Of a stretch of 64,000 nt of DNA, positions 1 to 9,090 are shown in pieces; position 1 is the stretch's first letter, and each line of letters begins with the position of its first letter. Below the pieces are notes generated by a model. The model did not search any database and had not been told where the DNA came from. It saw nothing but the letters and a program-made list of their open reading frames with translations. The position numbers were made by a program, and so were the translations under genes. The DNA is from JANNBN01 sp031430595 (GTDB lineage: Bacteria; Actinomycetota; Acidimicrobiia; Acidimicrobiales; JANYDT01). Where the stretch lies: assembly GCA_031430595.1 (NCBI GenBank), contig JANPBU010000052.1, positions 83,255 through 147,254 on the forward strand, given 5' to 3'.

Positions 1-937
1 TGTCGCCGGGCCCAACAGGAGGAGCAACTTGATCGGCTGCAGCAATAGCTACAGTCCAAGCCGCTTCAGTAACCGGAACCAACGCTGCCGCAATCGCCAC
101 GATGCCGGCATCATTGAATTCGGTTGAACGAATTTCGACCAACAGGTTCGGCTGTTCCATCCACACGACGGTGGTGCCAGAAAGACGCTGCGAAATGTAT
201 CCGGGCTTACCGTTGACCGTGAACGGAACGTAGGTTGACCCAGCACCCAGATAGGCAATGTCGATGTAGTTCGTCACAACGTTCGATACGAACAACTCAA
301 TTTGTTCATCGGCCGGGTTAGACCACAGCACCCCGTAAGAGCTACTCGACAGGCTCGACAGCTGACCGGCATACACAGTCGCTGTTCCGACAGGCTTTTT
401 CTTCAAACCGAACGAAGCATCTGGAAGTTTGGTAGGAACCACTGAAGCAGCCGTGGCAAGCGCAACCTTTTGGGTAACACCGGTGGTGCTGACCTGCAAC
501 CAACGACCCTTTTCGTACCAGTCAATACGGGTTTCGCCACCTTCGGTGAACACCGCGCCGTTGGTTCCGCGAACCTTGATCTTTTTGGCACCGTCACTCA
601 GGCGGCTGGGAAGAATTGATTCAACGAATGTTGACTTTCCGGCGGGGATCGAGCCAATGAAGAACTCTTTTGTGCTGCCGGCATCACGAAGTAGGTGCAC
701 GTAGTATACGTTCGTACTCGGCCCATTTCGGTTGAACGAGTCATCGATCGTGTAACCGGCTGGCACTGCCGTTGGTAGCAATCGAGGTGCCGGCCCAACT
801 TCTTGGGCACCGGCTGGCGTTACAAGACCAACCATCACAGCGACTACCGAGGCCGCGACCCCAATGGCACGGGGCGCAATTCGAGGGAACAGGCGGCGGC
901 GCGCACCCATACCTTCACTAAACGAAACCTTGTTCAT
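1..937 (-). CDS. Secreted protein of unknown function (3' end outside window)
   Basis: The frame is open from an ATG at 937 to the left edge (at least 312 codons), so the C-terminus is missing. A strong Shine-Dalgarno (GGAGGG, 942-947) lies four bases before the ATG. The N-terminus is a signal peptide: an Arg-rich stretch near residue 14, a hydrophobic core (about residues 24-38) and a PAGA cleavage region near residue 43. The mature part is rich in Ser, Thr, Val and Gly with many short beta-like stretches, as in surface or adhesive proteins. I recognise no domain. Export is inferred from the signal peptide; the function is unknown. Confidence 0.8.
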   Translation of the reverse strand, partial: MNKVSFSEGMGARRRLFPRIAPRAIGVAASVVAVMVGLVTPAGAQEVGPAPRLLPTAVPAGYTIDDSFNRNGPSTNVYYVHLLRDAGSTKEFFIGSIPAGKSTFVESILPSRLSDGAKKIKVRGTNGAVFTEGGETRIDWYEKGRWLQVSTTGVTQKVALATAASVVPTKLPDASFGLKKKPVGTATVYAGQLSSLSSSSYGVLWSNPADEQIELFVSNVVTNYIDIAYLGAGSTYVPFTVNGKPGYISQRLSGTTVVWMEQPNLLVEIRSTEFNDAGIVAIAAALVPVTEAAWTVAIAAADQVAPPVGPGD

Positions 938-967
938 ATTTCCCTCCAGGGGTTGTTGGCACCCACG

Positions 968-1330
968 TTAGGGGGTTCGCCGTTGTGGGTTGTTACCGCC
1001 GCTACCCGAGGTTCGGGTAACAACATGTGTGCGAGCAATATCGACCGGACGAAGCCATTCACCCATCTGTAGGTCAACCTGTTCGCATTGTTCCATGGTT
1101 ATACGTTTCCACTGCTCAAGACTGTTCCACCAAATCATGACAATCACCCGATTTTCATCATCCTCGGGAAGCCAGACCTCTTTATATTCGAACCCATCGC
1201 AGGTTGACAAAAAGGCAGTCCAGACCGCAGCCTCGACTTCAAGGAATTGTTCGCGCTCAGCCTGGGCAACGACAAACTGCAGTTCTTCTATAACCATGCC
1301 GACGGTTGTTTGGGCGAGAGTGTTTTCCAT
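968..1330 (-). CDS. TIGR03792-like small protein (ABM-fold)
   Basis: A 120-residue protein. The core pattern (VIEELQF, a FLEVEAAVWTAFL helix, GFEYKEVWL, a strand of V/I residues, then WWNSLEQWKRI) matches the TIGR03792 family of uncharacterised proteins related to antibiotic-biosynthesis-monooxygenase ferredoxin-like folds. The family is best known from cyanobacteria and has no assigned reaction. The C-terminal tail after residue 105 (TSGSGGNNPQRR) looks disordered. An internal ATG at residue 12 (1297) is an alternative start. It sits between the secreted protein and a glycosyltransferase on the same strand. Confidence 0.65.
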   Translation of the reverse strand: MENTLAQTTVGMVIEELQFVVAQAEREQFLEVEAAVWTAFLSTCDGFEYKEVWLPEDDENRVIVMIWWNSLEQWKRITMEQCEQVDLQMGEWLRPVDIARTHVVTRTSGSGGNNPQRRTP

Positions 1331-1410
1331 TGGTCACATGATGGTCGAAGAACGAAGCGGATGGGTACGTTGGCGACCACGAATCAGATTGCCGGGTGAG
1401 TACTTACTTA

Positions 1411-2307
1411 TCATCGAAGCGTCTTGATCATGCGGCGTGCCCGAAGAACATCACGGATCATCATTATTGGCGCAGTGAACTGATTGACACTCGATCCCTC
1501 AGAGTGGCGCCAATGGACGGGATGCTCAACGACGACGAGGTTCAGCGCTTGAGCACGTAACAAGATTTCGACATCGAACGCAAACCCTTCAGTGACCATT
1601 GGTTGAACAATCTTTCTAACCGTTTCGGCAGTGAAGATTTTGCAGGCACACTGAGTGTCTTGAACGCCGGTTGGTGCAAGCCGCTGAGTCAAACTTGTAA
1701 AGGTGAGCGACATCAACCGCCGCAGTTTCGGTTGACGCTCAAGATTTACGACCCGCTGCCCAACGATCATGTCGGCATGTTCTGAACGAAGACGCTCGAG
1801 CATCGTGTCGAGTACTTCGGGGTTCAGCGAAAGGTCAGCATCGATGAATGCCGCATACGGCGAGTTTCGGGGGAGGGTAGAAATGATTCCGGCCCGAACC
1901 GCTGCACCTTTTCCCCTGTTTCGCCCCAGCGACTCAATGCGTGGCTGATGAACGAATCCGCGATGTTTGATGGCCCGAGCCACAGTGATCAGGGTGTCAT
2001 CGGATGATCCATCGTCAACGAAAACAAACTCGACACCAGTGCGATTGAGTGACGACGAAACCAACTTGTCGATGGACTTTTCGATGCGTGCGGCTTCGTT
2101 GAACATCGGAACAACGATGGAAAGCTCGATCGTTTGAGTTTTGCGGTTCAACCCAACATGCTGAGCAGATGTCGATGCTGCCCACGCAGCACCGATCAAT
2201 TGATCAGAAACCGACTTCTTTTGGCTTTCGAGCGCGTCGACGTGGGCAGGTTTGACCTCGGGACGGGGCGCTTCTGTTCGACTCGATGGCTGAAGGGATT
2301 GAGGCAT
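1411..2307 (-). CDS. Glycosyltransferase family 2 (dolichyl/polyprenyl-phosphate sugar synthase type)
   Basis: 298 residues. After a variable 58-residue N-terminus the GT-A fold starts with ELSIVVPMFNEAARI, followed by FVFVDDGSSDDT (nucleotide-sugar binding Asp residues near 98-104) and FIDADLSLNPE, the DxD-like metal site. RGKGAAVRAGI is typical of dolichyl-phosphate beta-glucosyltransferase or polyprenyl-phosphate sugar transferases. It probably loads a sugar from a nucleotide donor onto a lipid carrier at the inner membrane face. No C-terminal membrane helices are visible, so it is a soluble or peripheral type. Sugar and acceptor cannot be told from sequence. Confidence 0.85.
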   Translation of the reverse strand: MPQSLQPSSRTEAPRPEVKPAHVDALESQKKSVSDQLIGAAWAASTSAQHVGLNRKTQTIELSIVVPMFNEAARIEKSIDKLVSSSLNRTGVEFVFVDDGSSDDTLITVARAIKHRGFVHQPRIESLGRNRGKGAAVRAGIISTLPRNSPYAAFIDADLSLNPEVLDTMLERLRSEHADMIVGQRVVNLERQPKLRRLMSLTFTSLTQRLAPTGVQDTQCACKIFTAETVRKIVQPMVTEGFAFDVEILLRAQALNLVVVEHPVHWRHSEGSSVNQFTAPIMMIRDVLRARRMIKTLR

Positions 2308-2455
2308 GGCTGACCATCTGCTTCTTCGGCGTTCGAGGTGATGTGACTTGAGCGATTTAGTGAGTTCGTTGTTCGCTTGCGGGGCGAACTACGGTTCACG
2401 GGGCCATACGCGCCAATTCCAGGTTCCTCTCACCTTCTGCTTAAGGAGTTCGTCC

Positions 2456-3358
2456 ATGTCTGACGGATCGCTGTCATTTGAAAACCGAGTTGCTGTCATC
2501 ACTGGTGCTGGTGGCGGTTTAGGCCGCGAGCATGCCCTGTTGTTGGCGTCGAGAGGTGCCCAGGTCGTGGTGAACGACCTCGGTGGGTCGGTTGACGGCA
2601 GTGGTGCCTCTGATGGCCCAGCGGCCAAGGTCGCTCAGGAAATCAACGACCTTGGCGGGGTTGCAGTCATTGACGGCAATTCGGTTTCGACCCCTGAGGG
2701 CGGCGAAGCAATCATTCAAACGGCGATCGACGCGTTCGGTCGAGTCGACATTGTTATTAACAACGCCGGAATTTTACGTGACGGAACGTTTCACAAGATG
2801 ACCCCAGAGCAAATTGACCTCGTGCTTGATGTCCATTTGAAGGGCGCGTTCAACGTGTCACGTCCGGCGTTCATCAAAATGCGTGAGCAAAGTTACGGCC
2901 GAATCGTCAATACCTCTTCAAGCAGCGGCATTCTCGGAAACTTCGGTCAGGCCAACTACGGCGCAGCAAAGATGGGCCTCGTTGGGCTCAGCCGAGTATT
3001 GGCGGCTGAAGGCGGCAAGTACAACATCAAGGTCAACGCACTCGCCCCAGTTGCACGTACGCGTATGACCGAGGATTTGCTTGGTGCAATGGCTGACCGC
3101 CTTGATCCGAAGTTGGTCGCACCCGTGGTTGCTTGGCTCGTACACGAAGATTGCCCCGTTACCGGTGAAATCTATTCGGTAGGTGGCGGTCGCGTGTCAC
3201 GATTCTTCATTGGTATGACCGAGGGATACTTCAATGCAAACCTCACCCTCGAAGACGTACGCGACCACTTTGACGAAGTACGCGATGAAACGGGATACAC
3301 CGTGCCGGCTGGCCCGGCCGAAGAGTTTGGTGCACTTATGAAACGCTTTCAGAACTAA
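2456..3358 (+). CDS. SDR oxidoreductase, (3R)-hydroxyacyl-CoA dehydrogenase type (MFE-2/HSD17B4-like)
   Basis: 300 residues from the ATG at 2456; AAGGAG at 2443-2448 supports this start over an in-frame codon 108 bases upstream. Rossmann motif TGAGGGLG at residues 16-23, VVNDLGG after beta2 as in the dehydrogenase part of peroxisomal multifunctional enzyme type 2, NNAG at 102-105, and catalytic Ser155-157, Tyr168, Lys172 (YGAAK). The block GNFGQANYGAAKMGL is nearly diagnostic of the MFE-2 subfamily. Predicted to oxidise a (3R)-hydroxyacyl-CoA or related substrate with NAD(P) in the cytosol. No hydratase or SCP2 domain is fused; a lone SCP2 gene occurs at 25.9 kb. Confidence 0.88.
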   Translation: MSDGSLSFENRVAVITGAGGGLGREHALLLASRGAQVVVNDLGGSVDGSGASDGPAAKVAQEINDLGGVAVIDGNSVSTPEGGEAIIQTAIDAFGRVDIVINNAGILRDGTFHKMTPEQIDLVLDVHLKGAFNVSRPAFIKMREQSYGRIVNTSSSSGILGNFGQANYGAAKMGLVGLSRVLAAEGGKYNIKVNALAPVARTRMTEDLLGAMADRLDPKLVAPVVAWLVHEDCPVTGEIYSVGGGRVSRFFIGMTEGYFNANLTLEDVRDHFDEVRDETGYTVPAGPAEEFGALMKRFQN

Positions 3359-3392
3359 TCAGAAGAACTGACCAAAAGAACTGACGAACTGA

Positions 3393-4907
3393 GTGTTTCG
3401 CTTCACCCCCACAAAACTTCAAACCCAACTTGCTGCGATCGTCACGATCGCAGTGGTTGTCGCCCGCTGGAGAACGTCTGGTCGGCTGTTTCGTCGCCGA
3501 TCAGCGGTTTCCGGTCCGGCGAGTCCGGTTGCACTTCTCGACAGAACGAACCGAACGACAGAGCTTGTAAAAGTTGGTGCATCAACAGGTGCTGCCTATG
3601 TTGTTCATCAAGCCAAGCGATCGGTTGCTTCCGATGGCCGCAAGGTCGAACTCGATGAAGCGTTTGAACTGAAGTCAGCCGAACAAATCACAGCAGCGCT
3701 CGGAAACATGAAGGGCGTACTTATGAAGCTAGGCCAAATGGCCAGTTTCATAAACGATGGTTTCCCGGAACATCTACGAGACCAGCTAGCAACCTTGCAG
3801 TCAGATGCTCCACCAATGAGTGCCGAGTTGGCGGCCGGCGTCATCCGCGATGAACTCGGCGGTGAGCCACTCAAAGTGTTCGCAGAGTGGGATCCGAAAC
3901 CACTTGCCTCAGCGTCAATTGGTCAGGTGCATCGAGCGCGGCTGCACGACGGAACCGCAGTTGCTGTGAAGGTTCAATATCCCGGTGTAGAGCAAGCCAT
4001 CAGTGCCGACCTTGCGAACACTTCGATGATTACCCACATGATGGGGGCTGTGTTTAAAGGCCTCGACGTGAAACCATTTGTTGAGGAACTTAAGCTTCGT
4101 GTTGGCGAAGAACTTGACTACAAACTCGAAGCTTCTCGTCAACGTCGCTTCGGTGAAATCTTTGCTGGGCACCCAACCATTGTTGTTCCCAAGGTGTTCG
4201 ACGAGTACTCAACCGCAAAGGTATTGACTACTGCGCTTTCAGATGGCATTCGCTTTACCGACACCAAATCTTGGAACCAGGCCGATCGCGACTTGGCCGC
4301 TGAAACTATCTACCGATTCGTGTTCCGAAGCTTCAATCGGAACCTCATATTCAACGGTGACCCGCACCCCGGCAACTACCTGTTCGAGCGTGGTGGCCCA
4401 ATGGGTATACGGGTCGTCTTCCTCGACTTCGGGCTGGTTAAAGAGTTCACCGCCGAAGAGATGAACACGTTCTGGGGAATGATTCGTTATCAAGTCACCG
4501 AACGAGACACCACCAAGTATTTGGCAGCGGTAAAAGCTGCTGGTTTGTTGGTTGACGGCGCTCCGTTCAGTGCTGAAGAACTCATGGACTACTTCGGGTA
4601 CTTCTACCACCCGGTGATGGAAGACAAACCGTTTACGTACACAAATGAGTATGCGCGCGAAGCATTAAAGCGAACCTTCGATCCAAGCGGTGAACATAGC
4701 GACAAGATGAAGTGGTTCAACCTTCCGCCTGCCTTTGTTGTGTTGAACCGTATTCAGTGGGGTTTGAACGCCGTGCTTGCCGGTTTGAATGCCACCAACA
4801 ATTGGCGGGCGATTTCAGACGAACTCTGGCCGTTTGTTGAAGGGCCACCGGCAACACCTCTCGGTAAACTTGAGCATGAATGGCAGCAAACGAGAGTGGC
4901 GTCCTAG
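3393..4907 (+). CDS. ABC1/AarF/UbiB family atypical kinase-like protein
   Basis: 504 residues from a GTG. The N-terminus has a hydrophobic stretch (about residues 10-25). All hallmark motifs of the ABC1/ADCK family are present: KLGQ near residue 113, the Ala-rich-loop equivalent ASIGQVHRA, the Lys strand VAVKVQYPG, EELDYKLEA (the ExD motif), GDPHPGNYLF catalytic loop and FLDFGLVKEF. Family members are ATPase-like proteins that support isoprenoid lipid or quinone metabolism at membranes. No ubi genes lie nearby, so the client pathway is unknown. It follows the SDR gene by 34 bases and may be cotranscribed. Confidence 0.9.
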   Translation: MFRFTPTKLQTQLAAIVTIAVVVARWRTSGRLFRRRSAVSGPASPVALLDRTNRTTELVKVGASTGAAYVVHQAKRSVASDGRKVELDEAFELKSAEQITAALGNMKGVLMKLGQMASFINDGFPEHLRDQLATLQSDAPPMSAELAAGVIRDELGGEPLKVFAEWDPKPLASASIGQVHRARLHDGTAVAVKVQYPGVEQAISADLANTSMITHMMGAVFKGLDVKPFVEELKLRVGEELDYKLEASRQRRFGEIFAGHPTIVVPKVFDEYSTAKVLTTALSDGIRFTDTKSWNQADRDLAAETIYRFVFRSFNRNLIFNGDPHPGNYLFERGGPMGIRVVFLDFGLVKEFTAEEMNTFWGMIRYQVTERDTTKYLAAVKAAGLLVDGAPFSAEELMDYFGYFYHPVMEDKPFTYTNEYAREALKRTFDPSGEHSDKMKWFNLPPAFVVLNRIQWGLNAVLAGLNATNNWRAISDELWPFVEGPPATPLGKLEHEWQQTRVAS

Positions 4908-4934
4908 GTCGTATTCGGCTAGCCGCTGACGACG

Positions 4935-6038
4935 TCAGAAAAAGATATCTGCGAACGTAGAATCAACTGGTTGTTCAAGTTGGCCGTACCCGCATGACAG
5001 TGGGTCACGGTCAGTGCGCCACCGTTGAAACGCTCCGCTATGGCGCAGCCGGTCGCCCTGCATATGGTCGTAGGTGATCTCGCACACAAGTTCGGGTCGA
5101 AGCGGAACGAACGAAAGGTCTTTCGTACCGGTCCATCGGCTTTGACCACCCGGTACACGCTGCCCACCTGCTGGCCCAGCGGCCTGTTCGGCTTCAATCC
5201 AACTTCCCCATGGGTGTAGCGACAAATCGTGAGCGATCAGCGGTGCCAATTCGTCGAGCATGGCCCGCCGTTTCGCGTCGGTGAAAGCCGACGTCACCCC
5301 AATGTGGTGCAGCCTGCCATCTTCACCATACAAACCAAGCAGTAACGACCCGACCCCTAGGCCGTTCTTATGCATTCGGTATCCTGCAACCACACAATCA
5401 GCTGTGCGCTTATGTTTAATTTTCAACATAAGGCGCTTGTCGGGCTGGTAGGTAGTGTCGCGGTGCTTCGCTATCAACCCGTCGCACCCGGCACCCTCAA
5501 ACCGAGTGAACCAGTCATGTGCCGTTGCAACATCGGTTGTGGTTGGTGTGAGACGAACCTTGTCATCCCAGATTGCATTGCAGGCCTCCAGCCTTCGACG
5601 CCGATCCTCATATCCATATGTGCGCAGATCATCACCACCCAGCGCTATCAGGTCGAAGACGATCACGGTGGCTGGGGTTCGTTCGGCCAACATATTGACC
5701 CGGGATGCAGCAGGGTGTATTCGTTGCTGCAACGCATCGAAATCAATCCGTTGTTTATTGTCGATCACCACAATCTCGGCATCGACAACGCAACGCTCAG
5801 GAAGCACTTGCCTCACTGCAGCAACAAGTTCAGGAAAGTATCGAGTCAACGGTTTCTCATTCCGACTTCCCAGTTCGATGTAGTCACCAGAACGAAAGAT
5901 GATCGAGCGAAACCCGTCCCACTTTGGTTCGAAAGTCCAACCGTCTTCCAGAGGTATTGCAGCCACAGGCTTTGCCAGCATCGGCGATAGGGGCGGCCGA
6001 ACCGGAAGGTCAGAAAAACGCTCAGGCACTCGATCCAC
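4935..6038 (-). CDS. ATP-dependent DNA ligase (LigC-like)
   Basis: 367 residues if started at the GTG at 6038, eight bases after a TAGCGT -10 box; an upstream codon at 6089 would overlap the divergent gene by 27 bases. Nucleotidyltransferase motif I is EPKWDGFR, with the AMP-accepting Lys at residue 39. Motifs III-V follow (VVDAEIVV, FDLIAL, DGLIAKHRDTTY, LMLKIKHKRTADCVVAG), then an OB-fold domain. There is no Ku gene, nuclease or primase domain in reach, so it resembles the stand-alone mycobacterial LigC type, a backup repair ligase. The C-terminal part (after LSLHPWGSWIEAEQ) carries the RPELVCEITYDHMQGDRLRH block seen in these ligases. Confidence 0.9.
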   Translation of the reverse strand: MDRVPERFSDLPVRPPLSPMLAKPVAAIPLEDGWTFEPKWDGFRSIIFRSGDYIELGSRNEKPLTRYFPELVAAVRQVLPERCVVDAEIVVIDNKQRIDFDALQQRIHPAASRVNMLAERTPATVIVFDLIALGGDDLRTYGYEDRRRRLEACNAIWDDKVRLTPTTTDVATAHDWFTRFEGAGCDGLIAKHRDTTYQPDKRLMLKIKHKRTADCVVAGYRMHKNGLGVGSLLLGLYGEDGRLHHIGVTSAFTDAKRRAMLDELAPLIAHDLSLHPWGSWIEAEQAAGPAGGQRVPGGQSRWTGTKDLSFVPLRPELVCEITYDHMQGDRLRHSGAFQRWRTDRDPLSCGYGQLEQPVDSTFADIFF

Positions 6039-6046
6039 GAATCGAG

Positions 6047-6052
6047 ACGCTA
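6047..6052 (-). promoter_or_regulatory. -10 box (TAGCGT) of the DNA ligase
   Basis: TAGCGT read on the minus strand ends eight bases before the GTG at 6038. It overlaps the divergent -10 box of the DUF72 gene by two bases, so the two promoters probably compete. Confidence 0.5.
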
Positions 6053-6056
6053 CCTT
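6051..6056 (+). promoter_or_regulatory. -10 box (TACCTT) of the DUF72 gene, leaderless
   Basis: TACCTT ends six bases before the GTG at 6063, which fits transcription starting at or very near the start codon. No Shine-Dalgarno is present. Confidence 0.55.
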
Positions 6057-6062
6057 GGCGGG

Positions 6063-7034
6063 GTGAGCGAAACTGACCAAGGGCTGCAAAGTGAAACGCC
6101 CACCGGCCGGTCAGTGTTATCGGTTGATGCATCGAAGGTACGTGTTGGGACATGTTCCTGGGCCGATGCCACGCTCACCAAAGACAGCGATTGGTACCCA
6201 AAACGTTCGATGAAGGCATCTGAACGCTTGGCCTTCTATGCGTCTCAGTTTTCGGTTGTCGAAATCGATTCAACGTATTACTTTCCACCGACACCAGAAC
6301 TTTCAACATCGTGGGTAGAACGTTCGCCAGAAGGTTTCGTCTTCGACGTTAAAGCATGGTCGCTACTCACCGGGCACCCCACACTTCCACACAGCTTATG
6401 GCCCGATATGAACGATGCGATCAAGGCCGAATTCAGAGACAAACGCAACCTGTACGACAAACACTTGGTGCCCGCGGCACTCGACGAATGCTGGGAGCGC
6501 TTTCGTCATTCACTTGAACCTCTCCACCTCGGCGGACGATTAGGTGGTGTGCTCCTGCAATACCCCGAGTGGTTCGGGCCAAAGGAAGCGCACCGCGAAC
6601 GCATTTTGATGGCGGTCGAGATGCTTCACCCGTACCCATGTTTCATTGAGTTTCGCAATCAAAAGTGGCTTGACGGTGAGGAAGGCGACCGAACCCTAAC
6701 CTTTCTTGAAGACCACGGTCTTCCCTTTGTTTGCGTTGATGAACCCCAAGGTTTTCCTTCGAGCATCCCACCGGTCTTGGCCGTCACGAGCCCATTGGCA
6801 ATCATCCGATTTCATGGCCACAACGATGAAAACTGGACGAAACGCGGCATCACCGCAGCAGAGCGCTTCCGATATTTGTACAACGATGCCGAACTTGATG
6901 AGTGGTCGACCCGGCTACGAGAAGTAACCGCAACAGCCGACGAAGTACACGTGCTCTTCAACAACTGCTGGCAAGACTACGCCGTTCGAAACGCAGCTTC
7001 GATGGCCAACCTACTTACCAACTCCAGCTCTTGA
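6063..7034 (+). CDS. DUF72 (YecE-like) TIM-barrel protein
   Basis: 323 residues. The start at GTG 6063 is supported by a TACCTT box six bases upstream. The DUF72 core begins VRVGTCSWAD, then ASQFSVVEIDSTYYFPP, FVFDVKAWSLLTGHPT, GGVLLQYPEWF, CFIEFRNQKWL and the final VLFNNCWQDYAVRNA. The family is predicted to adopt a TIM-barrel fold related to xylose-isomerase-like enzymes; its reaction is unknown. Its divergence from the ligase, with overlapping promoters, hints at coordinated use, but that is inference. Confidence 0.88.
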   Translation: MSETDQGLQSETPTGRSVLSVDASKVRVGTCSWADATLTKDSDWYPKRSMKASERLAFYASQFSVVEIDSTYYFPPTPELSTSWVERSPEGFVFDVKAWSLLTGHPTLPHSLWPDMNDAIKAEFRDKRNLYDKHLVPAALDECWERFRHSLEPLHLGGRLGGVLLQYPEWFGPKEAHRERILMAVEMLHPYPCFIEFRNQKWLDGEEGDRTLTFLEDHGLPFVCVDEPQGFPSSIPPVLAVTSPLAIIRFHGHNDENWTKRGITAAERFRYLYNDAELDEWSTRLREVTATADEVHVLFNNCWQDYAVRNAASMANLLTNSSS

Positions 7035-7051
7035 CCTTCTACGATGATCCG

Positions 7052-7975
7052 GTGCCCCGAGCCAATATCCTTCTCCCCCACCTCCGTATTCCAGAACGCT
7101 CCACCGTCGTTCACTCATCTGATGGAGTCGATGTCGCTGTCACTGACTGGGGTACCGGTGACCCTGTTGACGGTTACAACCGACCAATTCTGGTAATGGC
7201 CCACGCCACTGGCATGCACGGCCACTCGTGGGTGCCGACGGTCATTGCCCTGGGCGACCGATTTCGGTGCATAGCCATCGACCAACGGGCTCAAGGCGAC
7301 ACTTCCGTTCCAACGGCTGGTGGATTCGACTGGTCAGGGGTGGCCGACGATATCGAGATTGCGATGGGCTCACTCGGGCTACTCGGCCGACCTGACGTGT
7401 TCGGCATTGGTCACTCGCAAGGCGGATTCGCCGTATGCGAAGTAGAGCGTCGCCGACCCGGCACGTTTGGCGGCATCTTTGCGTGGGAACCGGTCATCTT
7501 CCCACCAATGGAACCCGCGCAGAGAGCGGCTCAAGACAACATGATGGCCAACCTGGCTCGAAAGCGTCGGCGCAGTTTTCCATCGTGGGAAGCTGCACTC
7601 GAAAATTACCGTGGCAAGGGACCCTTTGCGAAAGTTGATGACGATCTGATCCGATGCTATGTGTACTGGGGGTTTGATGAGCAGCCAGACGGAACCATCA
7701 CGTTAAAATGTGAACCCGACAACGAAGCGGAATTGTTTCTCAACTCGTACACCGACCTGTTCAACAATGCCGAAACGATTCGGTGTCCGGTGACCATCGC
7801 TCTCGGCTCGCTTACCAACGACGGGTTTCTTAACGCCAACCCAGCGTTTGCCAAACTGCTTTCCAATGGTGAACTCGTTCGCCTTGAGGGCCGAACCCAC
7901 TTCGGTATCTATGAAGGAATTCTCGAAATGGCCGACCTTGTCGCTACATCTCTACTTCCAACCGGTGACAGGTAG
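7052..7975 (+). CDS. Alpha/beta hydrolase
   Basis: 307 residues from the GTG at 7052; a TTG at 7031 that overlaps the DUF72 stop codon (TTGA) is an alternative, and longer frames would overlap the DUF72 gene by 130 bases. The fold is clear: LVMAHATGMHGHSW oxyanion region, IAIDQRAQGDT, nucleophile elbow GHSQGG, FAWEPVIFPP, and a terminal His in GRTHFGIYEG. It could be an esterase, lactonase or epoxide hydrolase; the substrate is not predictable. It is probably translated from the same mRNA as the DUF72 gene. Confidence 0.85.
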   Translation: MPRANILLPHLRIPERSTVVHSSDGVDVAVTDWGTGDPVDGYNRPILVMAHATGMHGHSWVPTVIALGDRFRCIAIDQRAQGDTSVPTAGGFDWSGVADDIEIAMGSLGLLGRPDVFGIGHSQGGFAVCEVERRRPGTFGGIFAWEPVIFPPMEPAQRAAQDNMMANLARKRRRSFPSWEAALENYRGKGPFAKVDDDLIRCYVYWGFDEQPDGTITLKCEPDNEAELFLNSYTDLFNNAETIRCPVTIALGSLTNDGFLNANPAFAKLLSNGELVRLEGRTHFGIYEGILEMADLVATSLLPTGDR

Positions 7976-7982
7976 CTCGTCC

Positions 7983-8438
7983 ATGTCCGGGGTCATTCTT
8001 CTAGCAGTTGTTATCTCTGCGATTGTCGCAGTCGCGGCGCTTACGCTCAATAAGCGAAAACCAGAACCACCGAGCCAAACGACATGGTTAACCCCTCAAC
8101 AACTTGACCGCAACGATTTCGCCTCACCGACTGCCCCGTGGGTCGTTGTGGTGTTCACGTCTGAAACCTGTGACACCTGTGCCGCGATGGTGTCTAAGGT
8201 CGAGTTGCTCAAAAGTGATCGGGTTGGGGTTGAAGTTGTGTCGTATCAAACCGACCTTTCGCGCCACAAGCGGTACAACATTGATGCGGTTCCGACGACC
8301 GTAATTGCCGACCACGAGGGTGTTGTTGTGAAGAGCTTTGTGGGGCCTGCGTCAGCCGCTGACCTATGGGCGGCAGTCGCCGAGGTAAGAGAGCCGGGAT
8401 CCACTCCCCCTCCGGAAGCCCACCGCCCGATCAGCTGA
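7983..8438 (+). CDS. Membrane-anchored thioredoxin-fold protein
   Basis: 151 residues from ATG 7983, seven bases after the hydrolase stop. Residues 1-22 form one membrane helix followed by a basic turn (NKRK), which places the thioredoxin domain outside the membrane. WVVVVFTSETCDTC gives the active site Cys63-Asp-Thr-Cys66, and IDAVPTTV supplies the cis-proline. The acidic CDTC is unlike CGPC of cytosolic thioredoxins, so it may act as a reductase or relay for exported proteins. The tail is Pro-rich. Confidence 0.85.
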   Translation: MSGVILLAVVISAIVAVAALTLNKRKPEPPSQTTWLTPQQLDRNDFASPTAPWVVVVFTSETCDTCAAMVSKVELLKSDRVGVEVVSYQTDLSRHKRYNIDAVPTTVIADHEGVVVKSFVGPASAADLWAAVAEVREPGSTPPPEAHRPIS

Positions 8439-8460
8439 TTGCAGTCCGTTGGCGGACCCG

Positions 8461-9090
8461 TTAACCCGTTGGCGGCGGAAGAATCCCTCGACCGATCGCG
8501 ACAGTCACCGCCGCCGTTCGGTCGTCTACCCCAAGCTTGGAAAACACCCTCAATAGATGGGTCTTCACTGTAGCTTCGCCAATGAACAGCGTTGCCCCGG
8601 TTTCAGCATTCGTCATACCGTCGGCCACACAACTCAGTACCTCAACCTCGCGTGGGCTCAATGCCGAATGAGATGGGGCCTGAACCCGTTTCAACATGCG
8701 CGCCGCAACGGATGGGGCGAGCACCGTTTCGCCTCGTGCAGCAGCCCGAATCGCGGCAAGAAGGTCAGCCTGCGGAGTGTCTTTTAACAGATAGCCAGCT
8801 GCGCCAGCTTCAATTGCGCGCAGAATGTCAGCATCTGATTCGTAAGTAGTAACAATAAGTACACGTACCTGTGGGAAATCGTTTGTAATTCGTTTGGTTG
8901 CTCCAACCCCGTCGATGACGGGCATTCGAAGATCCATAAGGATCACATCGGGAAGATGTAAAGCCGCCAGGGCAATAGCTTCCTGACCGTTTGTGGCCTC
9001 TGCGACAATCTCAATCTCGGGGTCACTTTCGAGTAGCGCCCGAAGACCCATCCGAACAATTGGGTGATCGTCGGCAATAATGATCCTCAT
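8461..9090 (-). CDS. NarL/FixJ-type response regulator
   Basis: 209 residues. Receiver domain: acidic pocket Asp7-Asp8, phosphorylation site Asp53 (VILMDLRMPVIDG), then IVTTYES and the conserved Lys in YLLKDTPQ. The C-terminal LuxR-type helix-turn-helix (about 143-205) reads LSPREVEVLSCVADGMTN and EATVKTHLLRVFSKLGV. The ATG overlaps the stop of the histidine kinase by four bases. It is the last gene of a four-gene operon with an ABC exporter, so it most likely controls that exporter's expression. Confidence 0.93.
   Translation of the reverse strand: MRIIIADDHPIVRMGLRALLESDPEIEIVAEATNGQEAIALAALHLPDVILMDLRMPVIDGVGATKRITNDFPQVRVLIVTTYESDADILRAIEAGAAGYLLKDTPQADLLAAIRAAARGETVLAPSVAARMLKRVQAPSHSALSPREVEVLSCVADGMTNAETGATLFIGEATVKTHLLRVFSKLGVDDRTAAVTVAIGRGILPPPTG

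Noticed and set aside
990..1427. 145-residue plus-strand frame
   Set aside because: Antisense to the TIGR03792-like gene, with a Ser/Arg-rich random composition.
5370..5990. 206-residue plus-strand frame
   Set aside because: Antisense to the DNA ligase, whose motifs are complete.
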